Assembly (NCBI RefSeq): GCF_038002825.1
Contig: NZ_JBBODF010000001.1
Span: 1,984,001-2,048,000 of the forward strand
Reading direction: 5' to 3'
Source of the DNA: Paenibacillus sp. FSL H8-0048
GTDB taxonomy: Bacteria; Bacillota; Bacilli; Paenibacillales; Paenibacillaceae
Length of the DNA stretch: 64,000 bases
Shown here: positions 16,769 through 24,806 of the stretch, in pieces
How positions within the stretch are numbered: position 1 is the stretch's first letter
Layout of the letters: each line of letters opens with the position of its first letter
Made by a program: the position numbers and the translations under genes
Notes under the pieces: model-generated
The model's database searches: none
Told to the model about the DNA's origin: nothing
The model's input: the letters and a program-made list of their open reading frames with translations, nothing else

Positions 16769-17779
16769 TTACTTCACCATCGCCTTAAGCAGATCCTCAA
16801 GCTTCATCTGGTTGGCGGTAATCCCCCCGGATTGCCAGTGGGAACGCTCCATCCGGTAGATATTACCGTTCTTGACCGCAGGAAGGTTCTTCCAGAGTGG
16901 CCCGTCCAGCAGCTTGATGGATTCCTGGTTGACCGCGCTGTCCCAACCGCCATTGTCAGGGAAGATAATGATATGGTCCGCCTCAAGCTGCGGGATCACT
17001 TCTTCGGAGATGATCGCCTGATAGTCCGTCATCTCAGCAGCCATAGGGACAGGTGTCAGGCCGAATTGATCATAGATCATGCCGGTATAGCGGTTTTTGA
17101 CTCCAAAAAGTGCAAAGGTCTTGTCCGCAACATTCAGCCGGATCACCGCCACCTTCTCCTGGCTCAGCGCCTGCTGCAGCGCAGCTTTGCCGTCCGCCAC
17201 CTTCTTGTCGTAGTCCGCCAGCACAGTCTTCGCCTTATCCGGGATGCCCAGCGCCTCTGCAACAGCTGTCAGGATCAATCTCGAATCCTGAAGCACAGCC
17301 TCCGGCAGGCGGTAAGTGGGCGCAACCTTGGAATATTGCTCGTACCTCGCTTCATCCGCTCCGCCGTCGGCGATGATCAGATCCGGGTTTTTCTCAAGCA
17401 GGGCTTCAATACTCCCCGCAATATCGTATTCCGGCACATCCAGCTTCAGATAATCCTGCTTGCCCCAGCTGGGATGATACCATTGCACCACCGGGGTAAC
17501 GCCGAGCGCCTTCAGATAATCCTCCACATAGATTCCCGCTACCCGTTTAGGGTTCGCCGGAATCTCTACCTCCCCGAATTCTCCGCTTACTGTCCGTGTT
17601 GCCCCTTCTGAAGCTGCCGCTCCGCCAGTCTCCGCAGGTGCTGCGCTGGCAGCTGCCGCATTCCCTGCCTGGACCTCCTTGCTGTCCGCAGCCTTATTAT
17701 TCGTACCGCAAGCTGCGATAGCGGACATTGCCAGGATAAGTACAGCGGTCCAAATGAATTTTCGGCACCAATTCTTCAT
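16769..17779 (-). CDS. Iron-siderophore ABC transporter substrate-binding lipoprotein
   Basis: 336 residues. The N-terminus is a lipoprotein signal, with KFIWTAVLILAMSAIAAC and the lipidated Cys near residue 23. An Ala/Glu-rich spacer and a FecB/TroA-type periplasmic-binding fold follow (PKRVAGIYVEDYLKALGV, VQWYHPSWGKQDYL, KNPDLIIADGG). ATG 17779 is preferred with AGGAG upstream over the GTG at 17809, which overlaps the Fur box. No permease or ATPase gene is adjacent, so the protein must use a transporter encoded elsewhere. The Fur box upstream and the Btr-like regulator downstream support iron-controlled siderophore uptake. Confidence 0.9.
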   Translation of the reverse strand: MKNWCRKFIWTAVLILAMSAIAACGTNNKAADSKEVQAGNAAAASAAPAETGGAAASEGATRTVSGEFGEVEIPANPKRVAGIYVEDYLKALGVTPVVQWYHPSWGKQDYLKLDVPEYDIAGSIEALLEKNPDLIIADGGADEARYEQYSKVAPTYRLPEAVLQDSRLILTAVAEALGIPDKAKTVLADYDKKVADGKAALQQALSQEKVAVIRLNVADKTFALFGVKNRYTGMIYDQFGLTPVPMAAEMTDYQAIISEEVIPQLEADHIIIFPDNGGWDSAVNQESIKLLDGPLWKNLPAVKNGNIYRMERSHWQSGGITANQMKLEDLLKAMVK

Positions 17780-17809
17780 ATCTCTCTTCACTCCTGTGTC
17801 TAATTTCAC

Positions 17810-17824
17810 TGATAATCATTCTCA
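17810..17824. promoter_or_regulatory. Fur box of the siderophore-binding lipoprotein gene
   Basis: TGATAATCATTCTCA (minus strand TGAGAATGATTATCA) matches the Fur operator at all but one position, about 30 bases before ATG 17779. Confidence 0.87.
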
Positions 17825-17899
17825 GATGATCTTAAACACAATAGTAGCACGCCATAAGCAGCTTACAATGCACTTTCTCAGCGAAAATCTTATACAAAC

Positions 17900-17927
17900 G
17901 TTTTGACCCCGCCAAGCTGACGGGGCC
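17900..17927 (-). terminator. Possible weak terminator of the MFS gene
   Basis: CCCCG/CGGGG stem (17907-17911, 17921-17925). On the minus strand it is followed only by TCAAAA, so there is no real T-tract. Confidence 0.35.
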
Positions 17928-17933
17928 CATCGT

Positions 17934-19166
17934 TCACAACCGGTCCCCCACATACTTGTCGCGTCCCGCCCCCATACCCGCTGCGAACAGCAGCACACTG
18001 GCTAGAACAAGCAGCGCAAGCGGTACATTCCAGCTCCCCGCAGCATCATGCAGCAGCCCGAACAGCGCGGGGCCCATCGCGGCAAGCAGATACCCCGCCG
18101 ATTGGGCCATGCCGGACAGCTCGCTGGCCTCCTGCGTAGTCCGGGTGCGCAGACTGAAGAACATCATCGCCAGACCAAAGGCGAAGCCCCCGGCAATTCC
18201 TATGCAGATAGCCCATAACGCCATTAGTGCAGTGCTGCCCAACCAGACGCCAAGGATGCCAGTGATAAACAGAACCGAAGTAATCACCACCGGCAGCCGC
18301 TGGCTCTTCATCCTTCCCACCCAGAGCGGCACAAAGAACGTGAACGGCAGCTGGGCCAGCTGCATCAGCGAGAGAATCCAGCCGGCATGGCTGGCAGACA
18401 TCCCCCGCTCCCCGAGGATCACCGAGAACCAGGCGATCAGCACATAATAGAGCAGGGATTGCAGTCCCATGAACAGCGTAACCTGCCAGGCGAGCGGGGA
18501 GCGCCAGACCCGTGCCGCTGATGAGACTGCAGTGCCTGCCTGTCCTGCACCCAGACTCTTCAGCTGCGGAATCCAGAAGACCGTAGCCAGTGCAGCAATC
18601 ATGAACCAGAGCGCCAGCGTCCCTCTCCACCCCAGCCCCGCACGGGTGGCCAAGGGAACACTCAGCCCCGAAGCAGCCGCCGCACATATGTTCATAGACA
18701 CGGTATAGATTCCGGTCATCAGACCGATGCGGTGCGGGAATTTCCCCTTGATCAGTCCAGGCAGCAGCACATTACAGACGGCAATCGACAGACCGATCAT
18801 CGCCGTACCTGCGAAGAAGGTTACCGTGCCTGAAGCCGAACGGACCAGAATTCCCATGGACAGCGTGAGCATGGCCAGCACCAGGATATTGGGCAGTCCC
18901 AGCTTGCGGGCAAGCCGGGGCGCGAACGGTGACAGCAGGGCAAAAGCCAGTAAAGGCAAAGTCGTAATCGCTCCCGCCAGCGTATTAGACAGCCCCAGAT
19001 CATCCCGGATCATCTCCAGCAGAGGTCCGACGGAAGTGAACGGGGCACGCAGGGCAGCGGCCACACAGATGATTCCGGTGACAAGCATCCAGCGGCTGCG
19101 GATATCCGCAGCAGATGAGGACAAGGCCGGGCTTGTCCTCATGTTATTTTCACGGCCAGGCTTCAT
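17934..19166 (-). CDS. CynX/NimT-family MFS transporter
   Basis: 410 residues with about twelve membrane segments. The N-terminal RAPFTSVGPLLEMIRDDLGL segment and the lysine/arginine-poor loops are characteristic of the CynX/NimT branch (cyanate and nitroimidazole transporters and many uncharacterised relatives). ATG 19166 is preceded by GGAGG at 6 nt; the longer upstream frame has no ribosome binding site. No cyanase gene is adjacent, so cyanate transport should not be assumed. No Fur box is seen here, which distinguishes it from its neighbours. Confidence 0.85.
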   Translation of the reverse strand: MKPGRENNMRTSPALSSSAADIRSRWMLVTGIICVAAALRAPFTSVGPLLEMIRDDLGLSNTLAGAITTLPLLAFALLSPFAPRLARKLGLPNILVLAMLTLSMGILVRSASGTVTFFAGTAMIGLSIAVCNVLLPGLIKGKFPHRIGLMTGIYTVSMNICAAAASGLSVPLATRAGLGWRGTLALWFMIAALATVFWIPQLKSLGAGQAGTAVSSAARVWRSPLAWQVTLFMGLQSLLYYVLIAWFSVILGERGMSASHAGWILSLMQLAQLPFTFFVPLWVGRMKSQRLPVVITSVLFITGILGVWLGSTALMALWAICIGIAGGFAFGLAMMFFSLRTRTTQEASELSGMAQSAGYLLAAMGPALFGLLHDAAGSWNVPLALLVLASVLLFAAGMGAGRDKYVGDRL

Positions 19167-19311
19167 GTTGTACCTCCAGGGTCGCAGCAAAACACCTGTC
19201 AAGCCCGGAGCTTGTCAGGGAATAGCCGCTATATGTATTACGCCCTTCAACGAAGGCGCATTATTTCATTATATCATATCGCTTGCCGGAGCAGTCTCCC
19301 TGGTCCAGAAG

Positions 19312-19337
19312 AAAACCGCCGGTCAAGTGACCAGCGG
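19312..19337 (-). terminator. Terminator of the yjcZ-like gene
   Basis: CCGCCGGTCA/TGACCAGCGG arms (19316-19325, 19328-19337), followed on the minus strand by TTTTCTTC. Confidence 0.75.
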
Positions 19338-19359
19338 CAGCAGAGCAGGTGAAACCGGA

Positions 19360-19464
19360 TTACACCCAGAGGGATTTAGAGATGATTACGAGCAGGATGA
19401 ACAGAACCAGGATTGCGCCAGTGGAAGTGAAAGCTCCGCCGTATCCTCCAACATTTTCGCCCAT
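19360..19464 (-). CDS. YjcZ-family small sporulation protein
   Basis: 34 residues: a short Gly-rich head (MGENVGGYGGAF), then one hydrophobic helix TGAILVLFILLVIISKSLWV. This Gly/Tyr head plus FILLVII helix is the pattern of the YjcZ family of tiny membrane proteins made by spore formers. AAAGGAGGAG lies 5 nt upstream of ATG 19464 and a terminator follows, so it is a monocistronic gene. Confidence 0.85.
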   Translation of the reverse strand: MGENVGGYGGAFTSTGAILVLFILLVIISKSLWV

Positions 19465-19578
19465 GTTAACTCCTCCTTTATGCCTGAATACTGTTAAAAT
19501 ATGTATAGATAATGTCCTTGGTATGGGTTAAACGGCAATCAATTCCGCAGTATATTTTAATTTTTACGATTCTCACCG

Positions 19579-19641
19579 TTGACAAAACATGTAACCCTCT
19601 TTAGTATCCTAAGCAGAAGGTTTAATTGAGAATCAATCTCA
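19579..19641 (+). promoter_or_regulatory. Sigma-A promoter with downstream Fur-like box
   Basis: TTGACA (19579-19584), 17-nt spacer, TAGTAT (19602-19607). Downstream, TGAGAATCAATCTCA (19627-19641) matches the Fur 7-1-7 operator at 11 of 14 fixed positions and would block transcription from about +13. It is weaker than the two Fur boxes at 16663 and 17810. Confidence 0.65.
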
Positions 19642-19684
19642 GTAACCAGATACATAACATATTACAGAAAAGAGTGAACAAGAG

Positions 19685-21400
19685 ATGCTGCGTCGTTTTT
19701 TCTCCTATTACCGTCCGTATAAGAAGCTGTTTGTCCTTGATTTCACCTGTGCGGTGGGTGCGGGTCTGCTGGAGCTTGCTTTTCCGGTGGCTGTCAATAA
19801 ATTCATTGATGACCTGCTGCCGGGCCAGAACTGGTCGCTGATTCTGATTGCCTGTGTCGCCCTCCTCGCCATCTACGCCTTGAACACGGCAATGAACTAT
19901 ATTGTCACCTATTGGGGGCATATGCTGGGGATCAATATTGAGACCGATATGCGCAAAAAAATGTTCAACCATATTCAAAAGCTCAGCTTCCGCTTCTTCG
20001 ACAACAACAAAACCGGTCATCTGCTCGGCAGAATCACCAATGATCTCAACGATATCGGCGAAGTCGCGCATCACGGGCCGGAGGATGTATTCATTGCGGT
20101 CATGACGCTGGTCGGCGCATTTATACTGATGGCCGATATCAATCTCCAGCTGGCCGTAATCACGTTCATCATCGTGCCGGTTATGGCCTGGGTCATTATT
20201 TATTTTGGACGCAACATGACGGACACTTATCACCGCTTATTCGGCAACGTCGGGAATTTCAACGCCCGGATTGAGGATAATGTCGGCGGAATCCGCGTGG
20301 TCCAGTCTTTTGCCAATGAAGAATTTGAGAAAGAGCTGTTCGCTGTGGACAACCAGAAGTTCCGCGAGACCAAGCTGATGGCGTACAAGCTGATGGCCAA
20401 AAGCTTCTCGGTCAGCTATATGATGACCCGTCTGATTACTGTTGTGGTGATGGTCTGCGGGGCGTGGTTCTTCATCAAGGGAGAACTGGAAATCGGTGAA
20501 TTTGTCGCTTTCATTCTGCTGTCTAATGTCTTCTTCCGGCCGATTGAGAAGATCAATGCAGTTATTGAGAGTTATCCGAAAGGAATTGCCGGATTTAAAA
20601 GATATCTGGAAGTCATCGACACTGAACCGGATATCGCTGACAAGCGGGATGCGGTAGAGGTGGCTTCGCTTCGCGGGGATATCTCCTTCAGCAATGTCAG
20701 CTTCGGGTATGAAGCAGACCGGACCGTGCTGAAGGAGATCAGTCTGAAGGTGAATGCCGGGGAGACCATCGCATTCGTTGGCCCTTCCGGTGCCGGGAAA
20801 ACTACGATCTGCAGCTTGCTCCCCCGCTTCTACGATGTAACCGGCGGTGCAATCTCCATCGATGGAATCGATATCCGCGACATGAAGCTGAATTCGCTGC
20901 GCAAGCAGATCGGAATCGTGCAGCAGGATGTCTTCCTCTTCTCCGGCACCATCCGCGAGAATATTGCCTACGGCCGGCTGGATGCGGGGCTGGAGGACAT
21001 CTGGCAGGCGGCCCGCCAGGCTCACCTGGAGGAGCTGATTAACAGCCTCCCGAACGGGATGGAGACTGTAATCGGCGAACGCGGCGTCAAGCTGTCGGGC
21101 GGACAGAAGCAGCGGCTGGCCATCGCCCGGATGTTCCTGAAGAATCCGCCGATTCTGATTCTGGATGAGGCGACCTCGGCGCTCGATACCGAGACCGAAG
21201 CAGCAATCCAGCAGTCGCTGGCCGACCTCTCCGTAGGCCGCACTACGCTCGTTATTGCCCACCGCCTGACAACGATCAAGAATGCCGACCGCATTATTGT
21301 AGTTAATGAGGACGGCATCTCCGAGGAAGGCCGCCACGAGGAGCTGGTGAACGCCGGTGGCACTTACAGCCGTCTCTATCAGGCGCAGTATAATAGTTAG
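19685..21400 (+). CDS. Type-1 ABC exporter half-transporter (YwjA-like)
   Basis: 571 residues. An N-terminal six-helix transmembrane domain (to about residue 320) is followed by a nucleotide-binding domain with Walker A GPSGAGKTT, Q-loop IVQQDVFLFSGT, signature LSGGQKQRLAIAR, Walker B PILILDEATSALD and the switch His in VIAHRLTT. Being a half-transporter it should act as a dimer in the membrane. In Bacillus subtilis the similar ywjA is in the Fur regulon, and here a Fur-like box follows the promoter. Exported substrate unknown. A strong bidirectional terminator follows. Confidence 0.9.
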   Translation: MLRRFFSYYRPYKKLFVLDFTCAVGAGLLELAFPVAVNKFIDDLLPGQNWSLILIACVALLAIYALNTAMNYIVTYWGHMLGINIETDMRKKMFNHIQKLSFRFFDNNKTGHLLGRITNDLNDIGEVAHHGPEDVFIAVMTLVGAFILMADINLQLAVITFIIVPVMAWVIIYFGRNMTDTYHRLFGNVGNFNARIEDNVGGIRVVQSFANEEFEKELFAVDNQKFRETKLMAYKLMAKSFSVSYMMTRLITVVVMVCGAWFFIKGELEIGEFVAFILLSNVFFRPIEKINAVIESYPKGIAGFKRYLEVIDTEPDIADKRDAVEVASLRGDISFSNVSFGYEADRTVLKEISLKVNAGETIAFVGPSGAGKTTICSLLPRFYDVTGGAISIDGIDIRDMKLNSLRKQIGIVQQDVFLFSGTIRENIAYGRLDAGLEDIWQAARQAHLEELINSLPNGMETVIGERGVKLSGGQKQRLAIARMFLKNPPILILDEATSALDTETEAAIQQSLADLSVGRTTLVIAHRLTTIKNADRIIVVNEDGISEEGRHEELVNAGGTYSRLYQAQYNS

Positions 21401-21441
21401 GATTTCTATGTGATACTGGAGCGGACAACACTATTGGACTC

Positions 21442-21493
21442 AAAGAAACCTTCCGGAATGCGGCTTAAGCCGTACCGGAAGGTTTCTTTATTT
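21442..21493. terminator. Strong bidirectional terminator
   Basis: Perfect 15-bp arms from AAAGAAACC to CCGG (21442-21456) and their complement (21475-21489), with T-runs on both strands. It serves the ABC exporter gene on the plus strand and possibly the convergent cat gene. Confidence 0.85.
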
Positions 21494-21554
21494 AACAACA
21501 GCATGTGGTGCAATTAATATTCTCAAGGATCGCTGTCCTCTTGATCGGATTGTT

Positions 21555-22214
21555 CTATTGCCTTCCGTCAATCCATTCCTCAGCACGATCTGCCATGGCC
21601 TGGACCTCGTTCATGAACCATCCTGCATGATAGCCGTCACAGACTGCATGATGGACTTGCAACGACAGCGGCAGGGATATGGAATCACCTGTAGTCCTAA
21701 ATTTTCCGGCTGTAATAATGGGCAGAAGGTAATTCCTGTTGTTGCTGATATTCAGGTTAAACCCGGTAAAGGATGCCCACGGAATCATAGATACAGAAAA
21801 GCTATGCTCAGGTATAGGTGTCTTGGGAAACAATCTCCCCGAATCCTTATAATTCTCCACATCAGAAACATAAGCATCATGGAACGCTGTGAAATCATTC
21901 GTACCTGCCGTCCAAATCGCCGAAAAGGATTCCGAGACACAGTCGGCAATTGTATACAGCGGGTCTACCTTGTCCCAATACCCTAATTCCCCCGCACTAT
22001 TGTACCCTGTCCTGAACGCTGTATTGGAGTTAACCACACAGGTCAATAAGAATAGAAGGGCTGGATACAGCTTATATTCTTGTTGTTTTATTATTCGGTA
22101 TAAAACGCTAATCTCGATTTCTGCTGTCAGGTTAAAGGTCGTACCCTGGTTCAGATAATGATTAAAGATCTCTTGTCTCTTCCAGTTATCTCTATCAATC
22201 AGATTAAAAATCAT
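21555..22214 (-). CDS. cat: Chloramphenicol acetyltransferase, type A
   Basis: 219 residues, the normal length of trimeric CAT, which acetylates the 3-hydroxyl of chloramphenicol with acetyl-CoA. The catalytic His lies in QVHHAVCDGYHAGWF near the C-terminus. Other family marks are FNHYLNQGTTFN, PWASFTGFNLN and KFRTTGDSISLPLSLQVHH. Base composition is clearly more AT-rich than the neighbouring genes, which suggests acquisition by transfer. The ribosome binding site AGGAGG is buried in a perfect inverted repeat preceded by a nine-codon leader, the classic drug-inducible arrangement of cat genes in Gram-positive bacteria. Confidence 0.93.
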   Translation of the reverse strand: MIFNLIDRDNWKRQEIFNHYLNQGTTFNLTAEIEISVLYRIIKQQEYKLYPALLFLLTCVVNSNTAFRTGYNSAGELGYWDKVDPLYTIADCVSESFSAIWTAGTNDFTAFHDAYVSDVENYKDSGRLFPKTPIPEHSFSVSMIPWASFTGFNLNISNNRNYLLPIITAGKFRTTGDSISLPLSLQVHHAVCDGYHAGWFMNEVQAMADRAEEWIDGRQ

Positions 22215-22221
22215 TGGCTAT

Positions 22222-22258
22222 GCCTCCTAAATGTTTGTGTAAACTGAATTTAGGAGGC
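22222..22258 (-). promoter_or_regulatory. RBS-sequestering hairpin of the cat translational attenuator
   Basis: Perfect 11-bp inverted repeat GCCTCCTAAAT/ATTTAGGAGGC (22222-22232, 22248-22258) with a 15-nt loop. One arm contains the cat ribosome binding site; the other contains the end of the leader peptide frame. A ribosome stalled by chloramphenicol in the leader would open it. Confidence 0.9.
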
Positions 22259-22279
22259 TGACTTATCTGCTTTCTTCAT
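22250..22279 (-). CDS. cat leader peptide (translational attenuator)
   Basis: Nine codons, MKKADKSAS then TAA. It has the same length and layout as the known cat leaders (for example the VKTDKISS type of cat-86). Its last codons GCC TCC TAA form the upstream arm of the hairpin that hides the cat ribosome binding site. AAAGGAT lies upstream. Role inferred from the arrangement. Confidence 0.85.
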   Translation of the reverse strand: MKKADKSAS

Positions 22280-22334
22280 TAGAAGCCCATCCTTTAGAAA
22301 GAGTTCATACTATTGTATCATACATCACTATTTC

Positions 22335-22380
22335 AAAAAAACGCTGTCACCCCGGCCTTGTTGCCCAGTGTGACAGCGTT
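22335..22380 (-). terminator. Terminator of the helicase operon
   Basis: AACGCTGTCAC/GTGACAGCGTT perfect 11-bp stem (22340-22350, 22370-22380), followed on the minus strand by T-run. It lies after the DEAD-box gene and before the cat leader. Confidence 0.85.
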
Positions 22381-22412
22381 CGATACCCGGCTGCAATAGC
22401 AGCAGCTCCGGC

Positions 22413-23864
22413 TTATTTCTTGGCAATATGACATTTCAGCAGCTTGCCCTTAACCGTGGTCTCCTTCATCGTCTGGAGTACACGCGGTCCCTTACCGTTC
22501 AGAATATCGACGTAGGTCACGTTATCCTGAATTGTGATGATCCCGATGTCCTCAGCTGTAATCCCCTCAAGCTTCGCAATGGTGCCGACAAAGTCCACCG
22601 CGCGGAGCTTCTTTTTCTTGCCGCCATTGAAATACAGCTTCATGATATCCTGGTTCATGACCTCGGTTTTGCCCGCTTTGCGGACCTGCTGCTTGCCCAG
22701 CTTCTGGTCGAAGGCCGGTTTGGCATCGGCCACGGCATCGTCTGAAGGAGCCTTTATCACCGGCAGGCTGAAGCCGATATAGCCTTCGATTTCTCTGACC
22801 CATTTGTGTTCGTTCGGCGTCACGAAGGTGATCGCTTTGCCGCTTTTGCCTGCGCGCGCGGTGCGGCCGGTGCGGTGAACGTAGCTCTCTTTTTCCAACG
22901 GGATATCGTAGTTGATGACATGGGTGATGTTCTCGATATCAATGCCTCTGGCCGCAACGTCGGTGGCGATCAGATAACGGAACTGGCCGCGCTTGAAGGC
23001 ATTCATCACCTCGAACCGCTCGTCCTGCTCCATGCCGCCGTGGATCTTGTCCACCGGGTAGTCGAGGTCGGCCATCCCGCGGAAGAGGGAATTCACCTGC
23101 TCCTGGGTCCGGCAAAAAATAATACAGCTATCCGGGTTCTCCACCATCAGCAGATCGCTGAGCAGCCCGAACTTGGCAGCTTGTACAACCTCAATCAGCG
23201 CATGTTCAATGGACGCAGTCGTCAAGCCGCTGGCCGCAATTTCAATATCCACGGGGTCCGTCATATACTTGCGGCACAGATTCTTGATCACTTCCGGCAG
23301 CGTCGCCGAGAACAGCATCGTTACACGTTCCTTGGGCAACTGCTTAATGATCTTCTCGATCTGCTCGATGAAGCCCATGCTGAGCATTTCGTCCGCTTCG
23401 TCAATGACCAGATACTGAATCCGGCTCAGGTTCAGCGTGCCACGCTCGATATGGTCAAAAACGCGGCCCGGTGTGCCTACGACCACATGCGTCTTCTGGG
23501 TCAGCTCCAGCTTCTGCGGGGCGAACGGCTGCTTGCCGAACAGCGCTACCGCCTTGATCCGCTTGAAGCGCCCGATGTTCGTTATATCCTCTCTCACCTG
23601 CTGGGCCAGCTCCCGGGTAGGAGTCAGCACGAGCGCCTGGGGTTTGTTCTCCGCCCAATCGGCCAGCTCGCAGAGCGGGATGGCGAAGGCTGCGGTTTTG
23701 CCGCTGCCGGTCTGGGACTTGACGATCAGATCCTGCGCCTTCAGCGCCACCGGAATAACCTTCCGCTGCACCTCTGTAGGGTCCGTGTACTTCAGAGCCT
23801 CCAGCGCGCGGATAATCTCCTCATCCAGACCATAATCACTAAATTTCACTTGTACTTCACTCAT
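22413..23864 (-). CDS. DEAD-box RNA helicase, DbpA/YxiN-type
   Basis: 483 residues. Motif Q region [13 protein letters not shown], motif I SQTGSGKT, Ia [36 protein letters not shown] and [13 protein letters not shown] are intact. A C-terminal RNA-recognition-like domain of about 75 residues ([30 protein letters not shown]) corresponds to the DbpA domain that recognises hairpin 92 of 23S rRNA, so a role in 50S assembly is likely. ATG 23864 has AAGGGGG upstream and overlaps the stop of the HD gene by four bases (ATGA), indicating translational coupling. Confidence 0.92.
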   Translation of the reverse strand: MSEVQVKFSDYGLDEEIIRALEALKYTDPTEVQRKVIPVALKAQDLIVKSQTGSGKTAAFAIPLCELADWAENKPQALVLTPTRELAQQVREDITNIGRFKRIKAVALFGKQPFAPQKLELTQKTHVVVGTPGRVFDHIERGTLNLSRIQYLVIDEADEMLSMGFIEQIEKIIKQLPKERVTMLFSATLPEVIKNLCRKYMTDPVDIEIAASGLTTASIEHALIEVVQAAKFGLLSDLLMVENPDSCIIFCRTQEQVNSLFRGMADLDYPVDKIHGGMEQDERFEVMNAFKRGQFRYLIATDVAARGIDIENITHVINYDIPLEKESYVHRTGRTARAGKSGKAITFVTPNEHKWVREIEGYIGFSLPVIKAPSDDAVADAKPAFDQKLGKQQVRKAGKTEVMNQDIMKLYFNGGKKKKLRAVDFVGTIAKLEGITAEDIGIITIQDNVTYVDILNGKGPRVLQTMKETTVKGKLLKCHIAKK

Positions 23865-24517
23865 TGTGTACCCCCTTGATTCCATTCCTTATAGAATTGC
23901 TCCAGGAAATCCAGCATGAACTGATGCCGCTCCTCCGCAAGCTGCTTGCCGTACGCGGTGTTCATCAAATCCTTCAGCTTCAGCAGCTTCTCATAAAAAT
24001 GATTGACCGCCGTCCCCTTGGAATAGTCCCGGTATTCCTCCTGCAGCGATTCGTCACGCGGAGGGATCGCCGGATCGTAGACCGGCCGGCCCTTGGCTCC
24101 CGAGAAGACCAGGGTACGCGTTATCCCGATCGCCCCCAGCGCATCCAGACGGTCCGCATCCTGGACAACCTGCCCTTCCAGCGTTGACATCGGTTCGCCC
24201 CCGCCGCCGCTGAAGGACATCGTGGCAATAATCTCCATAATATGCTTGCACGCTGCTTCATCCGGCAGATGTCCGTCCAGCCAGACACTCACCTTGAGCA
24301 GCCCTGCCTCCTTGGAGGGATTCAGCTTCTCATCTGCTACATCATGCAGCAGGGCGGCTATGGTACAGATCACCACATTGGCCCCTTCCATTCCGGCAAT
24401 CAGGGCTGCGGTATTGCGCACCCGGCTCACATGAAACCAGTCATGTCCGGTGGTATCCTGGCCTAATTGCTCCTGCGCGAAATGCTCCGCTGCTGTGATC
24501 AGCTCTGTATCATTCAT
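23861..24517 (-). CDS. HD-domain phosphohydrolase (YedJ-like)
   Basis: 218 residues. The HD signature is visible: His in [10 protein letters not shown], paired HD in [12 protein letters not shown], and a conserved later Asp in [13 protein letters not shown]. This layout is that of YedJ/YpgQ-type metal-dependent nucleotide hydrolases, some of which act on dNTPs or pyrophosphates; the substrate here is unknown. It is the first gene of a two-gene operon with the DEAD-box helicase, linked by a four-base overlap. Confidence 0.87.
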   Translation of the reverse strand: MNDTELITAAEHFAQEQLGQDTTGHDWFHVSRVRNTAALIAGMEGANVVICTIAALLHDVADEKLNPSKEAGLLKVSVWLDGHLPDEAACKHIMEIIATMSFSGGGGEPMSTLEGQVVQDADRLDALGAIGITRTLVFSGAKGRPVYDPAIPPRDESLQEEYRDYSKGTAVNHFYEKLLKLKDLMNTAYGKQLAEERHQFMLDFLEQFYKEWNQGGTQ

Positions 24518-24551
24518 TATAATAGCTCCTCTGCGATCAAAAATGTTACGC

Positions 24552-24580
24552 TTGCGCCGCTGCTCCCCATCCGCTATAAT
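24552..24580 (+). promoter_or_regulatory. Promoter of the hisS attenuator transcript
   Basis: TTGCGC (24552-24557), exact 17-nt spacer, TATAAT (24575-24580). Start predicted near 24587, ten bases before the leader-peptide ribosome binding site. Confidence 0.75.
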
Positions 24581-24614
24581 GTGCTGTAATCCAGCCGGAA
24601 GGGATATGATTCAT

Positions 24615-24668
24615 ATGAACCGCTTGTCCATCATAACGAATCAGCTTCATCATCACAAGCAGCGTTAG
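24615..24668 (+). CDS. Histidine leader peptide (His-His-His) of the hisS attenuator
   Basis: 17 residues from ATG 24615, MNRLSIITNQLHHHKQR, with consecutive codons CAT CAT CAC at 24648-24656 and TAG at 24666. GGAAGGG (24597-24603) is 11 nt upstream. An in-frame ATG at 24606 would add MIH but is only 2 nt from that site. The stop lies 4 nt before the first hairpin of the attenuator. Histidine-run leader peptides are the hallmark of ribosome-mediated his attenuation, known from enterobacteria. The gene controlled here is a histidyl-tRNA synthetase, which fits uncharged tRNA-His as the signal. Confidence 0.75.
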   Translation: MNRLSIITNQLHHHKQR

Positions 24669-24672
24669 CACA

Positions 24673-24766
24673 CCTGAATTCATTCAGGGAGGGCTAGCGC
24701 ATTTCGCGTTCGACCTCCCTGCGGCATAGATAAGCGCGCAGGACCACGGGGTCCGGCGCGTTTTTT
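24673..24766 (+). promoter_or_regulatory. Transcription attenuator: three competing hairpins and a terminator
   Basis: Successive arms overlap. 1:2 is CCTGAA/TTCAGG (24673-24678, 24683-24688). 2:3 is CAGGGAGG/CCTCCCTG (24685-24692, 24714-24721). 3:4 is CCTGCG/CGCAGG (24718-24723, 24737-24742). The terminator is CGCGCAGGACC/GGTCCGGCGCG with TTTTTT (24735-24766). A ribosome stalled at the His codons leaves 1:2 free, which blocks 2:3, allows 3:4 and opens the terminator. A ribosome reaching the stop codon covers segment 1, so 2:3 forms and the terminator folds. No T-box core sequence is present. Confidence 0.75.
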
Positions 24767-24806
24767 ATATTTTCACCGGAATTCACATCTAAAGGAGCTG
24801 TGCTGT

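Noticed and set aside
17934..19166. Siderophore exporter as part of the iron cluster
   Set aside because: Sequence features are those of CynX/NimT-type MFS proteins and no Fur box precedes it.
24673..24766. T-box riboswitch upstream of hisS
   Set aside because: The GGGAGG...GCG/CGC...CCTCCC hairpin is reminiscent of a T-box antiterminator, but the core AGGGTGGnACCGCG and stem I features are missing, while a translated His leader explains the structure.
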